Assembly: GCA_016181345.1 (NCBI GenBank)
Contig: JACOZM010000006.1
Location: 1 to 6,119 of the forward strand
Reading direction: 5' to 3'
DNA length: 6,119 nt
From: Candidatus Woesearchaeota archaeon
GTDB taxonomy: Archaea; Nanobdellota; Nanobdellia; Woesearchaeales; GW2011-AR9
The position numbers and the translations under genes are program-made. A model generated the notes under the pieces. That model was not told the origin of the DNA, searched no databases, and was given only the letters and a program-made list of their open reading frames with translations. This document shows, piece after piece, positions 1 through 4,918 of this stretch; the first letter of the stretch is position 1, and each line of letters starts with the position of its first letter.

Positions 1-1
1 A

Positions 2-346
2 AATCTAGATCCTAAATTCAATCAAGGAGAAAATGTTTTCATCGCTATCGACCCAGCAATAGCCAATAAATATTATTCTTTAGCCCTTTCTGAATTAAGT
101 TTTAACATCGTTAAGGGATTGAACCGAAAGCCTATCGGCTCCTGTACAACTGAAGATCCTGTTTGTGAAGGCCGTGAGATCGTCAGCTGCGATAACACCA
201 AAGGCTTGCCTGTCATTGAACTCGTTCTCGGCAACGAAACAGGAATATATCCGCAAGGAACCTGCATCAAGATCATCGGAAATGAATATGAGTTAGTTAA
301 AGCAGTAGATAAATTATTGTTCCAATGGTATAAAGTTATCAGTTAG
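2..346 (+). CDS. C-terminal part of a hypothetical, probably exported protein (5' end outside the window)
   Basis: The reading frame is open from the first bases of the window to a TAG stop at 344-346, giving 114 visible residues. An in-frame TTG at 119 could be mistaken for a start, but the codons before it are open and look equally protein-like, so this is a gene tail. The visible part holds four cysteines (fragment residues 48, 55, 63 and 88) in a region reading IGSCTTEDPVCEGREIVSC and later GTCIKIIG, which would suit disulfides outside the cytoplasm. It ends with an amphipathic, aromatic segment (LVKAVDKLLFQWYKVIS). From memory, similar endings (a cysteine-containing beta region followed by a D-(K/R)-x-LF-x-W-Y tail) recur in hypothetical surface proteins of Woesearchaeota-like genomes. 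No catalytic motif is visible and no function is assigned. The gene converges on the minus-strand gene ending at 378, with 31 bases between them. Confidence 0.75.
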   Translation, partial: NLDPKFNQGENVFIAIDPAIANKYYSLALSELSFNIVKGLNRKPIGSCTTEDPVCEGREIVSCDNTKGLPVIELVLGNETGIYPQGTCIKIIGNEYELVKAVDKLLFQWYKVIS

Positions 347-377
347 AAAATAGAAACAATTCCATCTTAACTTACTT

Positions 378-752
378 TTAATTTGCTCGTAGCCCTAATG
401 TTTGAACTTCTCCTTGAACAACAGAAATCAGCCGGAAGTTTAGCCCTAATTCTAAAACTCCTTCTACCATCGCCATGTGTTCTTTTCCAATTCCAGACGT
501 AAAATTTAATGCCACCTCAAAATCATTGATCTTTCCCTGTAACTCCTTGACGATCTTCTCCTTCATAGAATCAACTTCTTCAAAAGCATTGATGAGAACA
601 AAATGAAGATTTTCTTTTTTCAGGCTGAAATTCTCTTTAGAAAAATCATTGGTGATCAAGAAAATCTTATCCCACCCTTGGCTATGGATAATTTTAATGA
701 CTTCTGTCCACGTCCCTTTTCCTGAAGATAAACAAGCTATCAGCGTCGGCAT
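378..752 (-). CDS. Small stand-alone CARF-like (Rossmann-type) domain protein
   Basis: This is a 124-residue protein with ATG at 752 and TAA at 378. It shows an alternating beta/alpha layout: LIACLSS (4-10), a helix from about 15, KIFLITND (29-36), HFVLINAF (50-57), a helix over 62-73, EVALNFTSGIGKEHMAMVEG (79-98), then FRLISVVQG (106-114). The N-terminal SSGKGTW and the later N-(F)-T-S-G-x-x-K-x-x-M signature resemble the nucleotide-facing loops of CARF domains, whose typical form is N-x-T-G-G-T-K-x-M. CARF domains bind cyclic oligoadenylates in type III CRISPR signalling, and some cleave them as ring nucleases. No effector domain (HEPN, PD-(D/E)XK or HTH) is fused and no CRISPR gene is in view, so the role is unknown. 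It could equally be another Rossmann-fold family conserved in DPANN archaea. A TATA-like box about 26 bases upstream suggests a leaderless message. Codons upstream stay open but lack a usable ATG, GTG or TTG close by. Confidence 0.8.
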   Translation of the reverse strand: MPTLIACLSSGKGTWTEVIKIIHSQGWDKIFLITNDFSKENFSLKKENLHFVLINAFEEVDSMKEKIVKELQGKINDFEVALNFTSGIGKEHMAMVEGVLELGLNFRLISVVQGEVQTLGLRAN

Positions 753-774
753 AGGTAATTCAAATAAGAACTCC

Positions 775-782
775 TTTAAATT
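775..782 (-). promoter_or_regulatory. Putative TATA box of the CARF-like gene
   Basis: On the minus strand the AT-rich block AATTTAAA is centred about 26 bases before the ATG at 752. That is the usual TATA-to-start-site distance in archaea, so transcription may begin at or next to the start codon (leaderless). An AAAGGAG string overlaps it, but at about 18 bases from the ATG it is too far to act as a normal ribosome binding site. Confidence 0.4.
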
Positions 783-848
783 CTTTATTGTGATAGCCTT
801 CTAAGAATACAATCTAAAGAAGTATCTCAAAAAGACAGCTCAAGAAAA

Positions 849-856
849 GGGCGCCC
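849..856. promoter_or_regulatory. GC-rich perfect palindrome GGGCGCCC in the divergent intergenic region
   Basis: GGGCGCCC is self-complementary and stands out in the otherwise AT-rich spacer between the divergent genes at 752 and 912. It lies ten bases upstream of the probable TATA box of the membrane-protein gene. That is a plausible place for a dimeric regulator to bind, but no known operator is recognised. Confidence 0.3.
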
Positions 857-861
857 ACAAA

Positions 862-877
862 AACCTTTAAAAAGGTT
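862..877 (+). promoter_or_regulatory. Promoter of the membrane-protein gene: TATA box inside a 7-bp inverted repeat
   Basis: The sequence reads AACCTTT-AA-AAAGGTT, a perfect 7-bp inverted repeat with a 2-base centre. TTTAAAAA (866-873) inside it has the form of an archaeal TATA box, with purine-rich AAAAACC upstream as a possible BRE. A start site about 25 bases downstream would fall near 892-897, just before the ribosome binding site. The symmetry also makes it a candidate repressor site competing with TBP. Confidence 0.5.
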
Positions 878-897
878 AGAAACTTCCTTTACAAAAA

Positions 898-905
898 GAG
901 GTGAT
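898..905 (+). promoter_or_regulatory. Strong ribosome binding site GAGGTGAT of the membrane-protein gene
   Basis: GAGGTGAT is a full eight-base match to the archaeal 16S anti-Shine-Dalgarno consensus and ends six bases before the ATG at 912. It fixes that start over the later in-frame ATG at residue 9. Confidence 0.85.
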
Positions 906-911
906 AGTTTA

Positions 912-1307
912 ATGGCTGAGCGATTTACCAGAACAATGGCTGCAGAAGTTAAACTCGTTGAGAATAAGGCAATTACTTACACATTCACGATCGGCTTTGT
1001 TGTCGCATTAGTGATCGGTGTAGCTTCGGCATTTATACCTGCGATTATCTTACCCTATTTGACCAGTTTGTTGGTTCTAGCAGGTATTATCATTGGATTT
1101 TTCAACATCCATCCGAATGAAGCTAAAGACTACGTGGTCTTAGTGACTGCTTTAGTTATTGTCACGAGCTTGACAAAAAACATTCTCGGCAGTATCCATG
1201 TTGTCGGACCATACTTAGAAAGCGTTTTATCAAGCATCTTAGCTTTCATTCTGCCGTCCGTAGTTATTGTAGCCGTAAGGGCAATTTTAAATTTGGCTAA
1301 AAATTAG
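912..1307 (+). CDS. Small four-helix integral membrane protein of unknown function
   Basis: This is a 131-residue protein with an ATG start set by a strong ribosome binding site. A charged cytosolic N-terminus (MAERFTRTMAAEVKLVENK) is followed by four predicted membrane segments at about residues 23-45, 47-65, 74-93 and 103-127. The turn after helix 2 reads GIIIGFFNIHPNEAKDY, a glycine-rich helix end with an N-I-x-x-x-E loop. From memory this pattern recurs in small membrane proteins annotated as hypothetical in Woesearchaeota and Pacearchaeota. No transporter, enzyme or secretion motif is visible, so no function is proposed. It has its own promoter and ribosome binding site, and a T-rich terminator follows the stop codon, so it is probably transcribed alone. 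The strong translation signal hints at substantial expression. Confidence 0.85.
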   Translation: MAERFTRTMAAEVKLVENKAITYTFTIGFVVALVIGVASAFIPAIILPYLTSLLVLAGIIIGFFNIHPNEAKDYVVLVTALVIVTSLTKNILGSIHVVGPYLESVLSSILAFILPSVVIVAVRAILNLAKN

Positions 1308-1333
1308 TTTTTTTATTTTATATTTAATTTTCT
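1308..1333 (+). terminator. T-rich transcription terminator after the membrane-protein gene
   Basis: Directly after the TAG stop comes a run of seven T residues, then further T-rich tracts broken by single A residues. Archaeal RNA polymerase stops at such U-tracts without needing a hairpin. Confidence 0.6.
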
Positions 1334-1335
1334 TC

Positions 1336-1361
1336 AGGAGGATAATTAATTCTATTATCCT
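1336..1361 (+). promoter_or_regulatory. Hairpin with an embedded Shine-Dalgarno sequence upstream of the TTG-start gene
   Basis: AGGATAAT (1339-1346) and ATTATCCT (1354-1361) form a perfect 8-bp stem with a 7-base loop. A consensus AGGAGG (1336-1341) overlaps the left arm, yet no ATG, GTG or TTG lies at a usable distance after it. The gene's own start is at 1379, with a weaker AGGGG (1367-1371) seven bases before it. The structure may control translation, or may belong to the end of the preceding transcript. Confidence 0.4.
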
Positions 1362-1378
1362 TAAATAGGGGTTATCAT

Positions 1379-2194
1379 TTGCATTTCAGAAAACTATATC
1401 AACATCAAAAGTATCCTCTCTCTATGATCATCAGCTTTTTTGAAGAATTTCCCACGAAGAAGAATCTTACTAAACTTAACCTCATCAGTTTCCCAACAAA
1501 ACTATACTTAGCAGCAAAAAGCCTTAAAGAGTTCAAAAAGAGTAAGTTGTTCATCCAGCAGCTATCAAAGAACAAGAATATTCTCGAGATCATCTACTGG
1601 CCAATTTTAGAAAAAAAAGAAGGCTATTGGGTTTCTCCATTTTCCAAAAGAAAAGCTTTACAACGAATCTTCCAAGAGATCCAAGAAAACAACAGTAAAA
1701 AACAAAAACCTGTCCCTCTCATGCTTGATTTAGAACTTCCAACCCGGCATAATCCTAGGTTATATTTAACAGAACTTCTGAACTTCTATCGGAATAAAAA
1801 GATGATCAAATCCTTCATTCAAACTAATTTTAATGATGTTTACCTTGCTGAATATTATCCCTGCGGAAAGAAAAAAGAGAAACTACTAGAGCTTCTAGGC
1901 CTGCATTATAAACACGCGAAAGTGATCAAGATGGCCTACCATTCCCTGCATCGCTTTAATCAAGAGCAATTCTCTCAACTCTTAAAGAAAGGGAAAGAGC
2001 AATTTAACAACAACTATCTTGTTGCTTTTGGAACCATCGCAAAGGGTATTGATCAGAACGAGCCAATGTTAAGTTTAGAACAATTAGCGACTGACTTAAA
2101 GATCGCTCAAGAAGCAGGAATCAAGGAAGTTGTCATCTTCCGCTTAGGCGGATTGAATAAAACGATAGTAAAAACAATCGAGAAGTTCGTCTAA
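1379..2194 (+). CDS. Uncharacterised cytosolic protein, possible TIM-barrel enzyme
   Basis: This is a 271-residue protein. TTG at 1379 is preferred because AGGGG precedes it by seven bases. The alternative ATG at 1424 (residue 16) has no visible ribosome binding site. An in-frame stop at 1343 limits the 5' end. There is no signal peptide or membrane segment, and the protein is rich in lysine. Evenly spaced short beta-strands alternate with helices: LNLISFP (33-39), LEIIYWPIL (69-77), PLMLDLELP (113-121), DVYLAEYYP (153-161), AKVIKMAYHS (180-189), NYLVAFGTIAKGI (212-224) and EVVIFRLGGLN (250-260). This spacing suggests a TIM barrel. Strand-end residues that could be catalytic are the W and Y of YWP and GYW (residues 73-84), the D-L-E pair 117/119, E158, H188 and R255. 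A D-x-E pair at a strand end recalls some glycoside hydrolase barrels, but no family is recognised. It converges on the reductase gene with only two bases between the stop codons. Confidence 0.8.
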   Translation: MHFRKLYQHQKYPLSMIISFFEEFPTKKNLTKLNLISFPTKLYLAAKSLKEFKKSKLFIQQLSKNKNILEIIYWPILEKKEGYWVSPFSKRKALQRIFQEIQENNSKKQKPVPLMLDLELPTRHNPRLYLTELLNFYRNKKMIKSFIQTNFNDVYLAEYYPCGKKKEKLLELLGLHYKHAKVIKMAYHSLHRFNQEQFSQLLKKGKEQFNNNYLVAFGTIAKGIDQNEPMLSLEQLATDLKIAQEAGIKEVVIFRLGGLNKTIVKTIEKFV

Positions 2195-2196
2195 AG

Positions 2197-3306
2197 TTAA
2201 AATCTCAAAAACTTCACAAAATACAAAAATCTCGGCTCTCGTAACATAATATGAAAAAGCATCGGTATGGGATTATCTCGGGTATATTTTTCTAAAACTT
2301 TTCTAACTTTTTGTTGATTAAAATATTTAAACATCCTATTCCAATCATCATCAGAAAATTTGCTCATCATCCTTCCTACAAGCAAATGAAGCCACATCTT
2401 CCTTCTTAATCCTGACGTTCGAACTTCTCTATCGAACTTCTTGCCCCTATTGATGCAGTCTGCTAGAATCTCCGCCTGTTTCATTCCCGGAATAAGCCCT
2501 CCTCCTGTCGTAGCCTTAACATAACTCGACGCATCCCCGATGACATAACAATTCCCATTCTGGAGCTTCTGTTCCGGAGAAAAGATAGGAATGGTTCCCG
2601 CCTGCATTTCCTTGGCTTTAAAGCCATGTTTTTCCATAAATGCAGAAAAGTATTGGGAAGAATTTTTCTCAGCATACAACCCTATTCTTGCTACTGTCGA
2701 TGATTCAGGAACAACCCAGGCAAAAAATCCAGGACAGATTTCATTGCCAAAATACGTTTTAGTAACTTTTGATTCAAATTGTCCTTCTACAACTGCCTGG
2801 ATCCCATAGTAGTTTTTTCTGGATTGATGGAAGAAGCCAAAAGCTTTGGCCGTAGGTGATAACGGACCGTCAGCCGCGATGATAATATCAGCAGAAATTT
2901 TTTTATCTATTTTATTGAGCGTATCCCTTATAACCAAACTATCCTTGTCTTGCTCGCGTTCCTTCCGAAGAAAACAATGATTCACTAAAACTCTTGCCCC
3001 TTCCTTGATAGCCAGGTTAGCTAAGTAATTATCAAACCTCTTTCGGCAGACAATATAATCCTTTTGGTTGACAACCACTTTCTCATTAATGGGAGAATAG
3101 GCTTCAATAAGAGCGATCGTATTCACTAAAAAATTGTCCATCGGCAGATGAAATTCATCAAAATCAGACGTTAATATTCCCGTGCATTGGATAGGCAGAC
3201 CAACTTGAGGATGATTCTCATAGAGTTCTACATCATGCCCCGATTTTGCGAGAAGATAGCCCGCATACGAGCCTATTGGTCCGGCGCCGATAATGACAAT
3301 CTTCAT
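2197..3306 (-). CDS. FAD-dependent oxidoreductase of the geranylgeranyl reductase family
   Basis: This is a 369-residue protein (FixC/COG0644 type), slightly shorter than the roughly 390-450 residues usual for archaeal lipid reductases. It opens with a Rossmann FAD site, MKIVIIGAGPIGSYAG (G7, G9, G12), and has the ribose-binding acid at the end of strand 2 (E30). The family signature PIQCTG (38-43) follows, then CRKRFDNYL (87-95) and ADGPLS (145-150). FFAWVVP (194-200) is the family's aromatic strand, and GDAS plus TTGGG (257-270) form the second FAD motif. Family members saturate the geranylgeranyl chains of archaeal ether lipids (digeranylgeranylglycerophospholipid reductase) or free geranylgeranyl diphosphate, at the membrane. 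Sequence alone does not fix the substrate. The C-terminus (about 300-369) is basic and aromatic and could contact the membrane. GAGGG seven bases before the ATG supports the start. The gene lies downstream of two envelope genes on the same strand, across a probable terminator. Confidence 0.85.
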   Translation of the reverse strand: MKIVIIGAGPIGSYAGYLLAKSGHDVELYENHPQVGLPIQCTGILTSDFDEFHLPMDNFLVNTIALIEAYSPINEKVVVNQKDYIVCRKRFDNYLANLAIKEGARVLVNHCFLRKEREQDKDSLVIRDTLNKIDKKISADIIIAADGPLSPTAKAFGFFHQSRKNYYGIQAVVEGQFESKVTKTYFGNEICPGFFAWVVPESSTVARIGLYAEKNSSQYFSAFMEKHGFKAKEMQAGTIPIFSPEQKLQNGNCYVIGDASSYVKATTGGGLIPGMKQAEILADCINRGKKFDREVRTSGLRRKMWLHLLVGRMMSKFSDDDWNRMFKYFNQQKVRKVLEKYTRDNPIPMLFHIMLREPRFLYFVKFLRF

Positions 3307-3313
3307 GGAAAAG

Positions 3314-3318
3314 CCCTC
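3314..3318 (-). promoter_or_regulatory. Ribosome binding site GAGGG of the reductase gene
   Basis: On the minus strand GAGGG ends seven bases before the ATG at 3306, a normal archaeal spacing. Confidence 0.6.
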
Positions 3319-3350
3319 ATTCTATTCATGAAAAAGAAACAAAAAAAGAA

Positions 3351-3360
3351 GATTAATAAA
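3351..3360 (-). promoter_or_regulatory. Possible TATA box for the reductase gene
   Basis: On the minus strand TTTATTAATC sits about 50 bases before the start codon. That would allow a short leader containing the GAGGG site. The whole stretch is so AT-rich that other TATA-like positions nearby are equally possible. Its location beyond the terminator of the upstream gene makes a separate promoter likely. Confidence 0.3.
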
Positions 3361-3389
3361 AATTATGAAAATAAAATTAAAAATTCCCC

Positions 3390-3446
3390 AAAAAAAAAGA
3401 AAAAAGAAAAAAATTTGGAGGAAGATGTAAGCTTAATAGTAAGCTT
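3390..3446 (-). terminator. Terminator of the S-layer-like gene: stem-loop over the stop codon followed by long T-tracts
   Basis: Read on the minus strand, AAGCTTA-CTAT-TAAGCTT (3446-3429) forms a perfect 7-bp stem with a 4-base loop and contains the TAA stop of the S-layer-like gene. About fifteen bases later the strand becomes almost pure T for 24 bases (3413-3390), interrupted by two C residues. T-tracts alone suffice for archaeal termination. The stem would strengthen it or protect the 3' end of an abundant message. Confidence 0.55.
3407..3425 (+). repeat. Left arm of a perfect 19-bp inverted repeat flanking the S-layer-like gene
   Basis: AAAAAAATTTGGAGGAAGA on the plus strand is identical to the minus-strand sequence at 4814-4796, which is the leader and ribosome binding site of the S-layer-like gene. 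Here the same string lies just beyond that gene's stop codon. It is followed by ATG-TAA, so it starts no real gene in the present orientation. Confidence 0.85.
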
Positions 3447-4791
3447 TTTCTTCGTCTCCTTCGTCTTTTCTTAATCTACTGAAACCGATGATTAATCCGA
3501 TAATCACTAGGATAACTACTAGTACGATCAAAGCGATCTCTAATCCGTTTCTTAGGTTTAAGGTTTGTGCAGTCGGAGCAGCAACAGTAGGAGCTACAAC
3601 ATTTGCGCCTAAACTAACAGTTTCTAACTCTTCATTGTTAGCACTGATGGTTAAAGCAACAGTTTGCATTCCTTGAGTTGCGTCTTGAGCAGCAGCAACA
3701 TCGACGTAGACAACTTTGTTTTTCCCAGGTTCGAGAACAACTAAGCTGTCACTTAAAGAGACAGTAGCCCATTCGCCAGCAACAGCGCTTAATAGGTAAG
3801 CTCTGCTTTTTACGCCAGCATTAGTTAAAGCTACAGCATATCTTCCTGCTTTACCAGCTTGAATGTTTTGGTTTTCAGGTCCAACAGCTAATACTAGAGT
3901 AGTTTCGTCTCCAGTGAACATTTCATTAGCTAAAACATGAACTGTGTATGTTTCAACAACTTCTTCAAACCTATCATATTCTGCCTTCACAACGACATCG
4001 TAGTCGCCTGCTTCAGCAGTAGCTGGAATTGCTAAGAACATTTCTGGAACGTCTTCATAGTCAACGTTATTGTCATCTGTTTGAACTGCATCAACGTACT
4101 CTGAAGCGGTAACGCCTAGAGCTGGCATCGTAACAGTAACTTTAACGTCTTCTTCTTCTTTGTCCCCAAAGTTTTCTAATAAAACAGTAGCTAGTAAGCT
4201 TCTACCTGCTTTAACAGTATTTCCTGGAGAGAAAGTTACGTCAGCAATATCTACACCGTGTCTTGTTGGTTCAACATTTAATTTAACAACTCTTTCTAAT
4301 GAATCTGAATTAGCGCTGTCTACATTAATATGTAACCAGTAAACTTGCTTTTCAAGATTTCTTGGTAAGTCAATTTGCATTCGCACGGTTTTTTGTGTAT
4401 TAGCAGCCATATCAAATAATTTAGTAGAATCACTCATCGGTTCATTTCTTGAGTACTCATACCCTTTGATCTTTGCTTCAACTTCGATGTCTTTAACTAC
4501 AGCCCCGGTGTTCAAGGTTACTTCAACATCAACAGTTTGTCCTTCTTCTATACTAATAGTTGAGACGATAGTATCGATACCAGCATCAAAAACACCATTA
4601 GTATTAGTGTCTACATAAACATCTTCATTCCCTAAGGCGTCAACAACGCCAACTACTCCTAACTGAGCTTCATCACCGTTAACTTCAACATTCCAATTAC
4701 TAAATGCACTTTCTGAAAGAGCACTTACTAAAGGTAAAGCTAACAAGCTAACAATGAACAAAGCCATTATACTTAACAACTTGTTTCTCAT
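3433..4791 (-). CDS. Membrane-anchored S-layer-like surface protein with CARDB-type beta domains
   Basis: This is a 452-residue protein from ATG at 4791. GGAGG lies eight bases upstream. The frame could be extended to a TTG at 4806, but that codon overlaps the ribosome binding site, so ATG is chosen. Residues 1-24 are a signal peptide (MRNKLL, a hydrophobic core, then LVSA before LSES). VDTNTNGVFDAGID (about 60-73) resembles a calcium-binding loop with alternating D/N. Three beta-sandwich regions follow at about 75-175, 180-288 (CARDB-like, matching the archaeal COG1361 S-layer style) and 295-397 (resembling NPCBM-associated or NEW3-like domains). An Ala/Pro/Thr linker, a membrane helix (about 417-437) and an acidic cytosolic tail ending KAYY complete it. 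The architecture fits a C-terminally anchored cell-envelope protein, outside the membrane. It has no cysteine and no N-x-S/T sequon, which is unusual for an archaeal S-layer glycoprotein. It has its own strong promoter, and both flanks carry arms of an inverted repeat. Confidence 0.88.
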   Translation of the reverse strand: MRNKLLSIMALFIVSLLALPLVSALSESAFSNWNVEVNGDEAQLGVVGVVDALGNEDVYVDTNTNGVFDAGIDTIVSTISIEEGQTVDVEVTLNTGAVVKDIEVEAKIKGYEYSRNEPMSDSTKLFDMAANTQKTVRMQIDLPRNLEKQVYWLHINVDSANSDSLERVVKLNVEPTRHGVDIADVTFSPGNTVKAGRSLLATVLLENFGDKEEEDVKVTVTMPALGVTASEYVDAVQTDDNNVDYEDVPEMFLAIPATAEAGDYDVVVKAEYDRFEEVVETYTVHVLANEMFTGDETTLVLAVGPENQNIQAGKAGRYAVALTNAGVKSRAYLLSAVAGEWATVSLSDSLVVLEPGKNKVVYVDVAAAQDATQGMQTVALTISANNEELETVSLGANVVAPTVAAPTAQTLNLRNGLEIALIVLVVILVIIGLIIGFSRLRKDEGDEEKAYY

Positions 4792-4795
4792 TTTG

Positions 4796-4814
4796 TCTTC
4801 CTCCAAATTTTTTT
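4796..4814 (-). repeat. Right arm of the 19-bp inverted repeat, containing the S-layer-like gene's ribosome binding site
   Basis: On the minus strand this is the perfect copy of 3407-3425. Its GGAGG (4804-4800) ends eight bases before the ATG at 4791, so the arm is also a working translation signal. Identity stops on both sides: the flanking base is T against G on the outer edge and C against T on the inner edge. Confidence 0.85.
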
Positions 4815-4831
4815 AAAACTAGGTCGTTTTA
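4814..4831 (-). promoter_or_regulatory. Small hairpin in the 5' leader of the S-layer-like gene
   Basis: On the minus strand TAAAAC-GACCTA-GTTTTA can form a 6-bp stem with a 6-base loop. It lies near the expected transcription start and immediately before the ribosome binding site arm. It could stabilise the 5' end of an abundant message. The stem is AT-rich and weak. Confidence 0.3.
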
Positions 4832-4850
4832 GGCTTCAAAACCAACCTAA

Positions 4851-4866
4851 TATTTAAATGTTTCGC
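4851..4866 (-). promoter_or_regulatory. BRE/TATA promoter of the S-layer-like gene
   Basis: The minus strand reads GCGAAACA then TTTAAATA, close to the archaeal BRE plus TATA arrangement. A start about 25 bases downstream would fall around 4828-4832, leaving a leader of about 40 bases that includes the ribosome binding site. TTAGG and CCTAA (4829-4833 and 4846-4850) form a 5-bp inverted repeat between TATA box and start site, a possible operator. Confidence 0.6.
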
Positions 4867-4918
4867 AACTTTGAGTCCTTTACAGTAACTACACATTTTA
4901 ACTATTTTATTGTAGTCA

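Noticed and set aside
73..276. Minus-strand open frame opposite the first gene
   Set aside because: It is antisense to a well-formed gene tail and has no ribosome binding site or recognisable sequence, so it is a shadow.
2481..2809. Short open frames on both strands inside the reductase gene
   Set aside because: They overlap the conserved FAD-binding reductase frame and carry no features of their own.
3187..3474. Plus-strand open frame of 95 codons, lysine-rich in the middle and hydrophobic at the end
   Set aside because: It overlaps the start of the reductase and the end of the S-layer-like gene in antisense. Its lysines come from the A-tracts and it has no domain-like sequence.
4792..4806. 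TTG at 4806 as a start five codons upstream for the S-layer-like gene
   Set aside because: This TTG overlaps the GGAGG ribosome binding site that serves the ATG at 4791. The ATG also gives a normal signal peptide N-terminus.
4888..4916. ACTACA / TGTAGT inverted repeat just after the stop of the large repeat protein, as a terminator
   Set aside because: The stem is only 6 bp with a 17-base loop and no T-tract follows on the minus strand. It is too weak to list.
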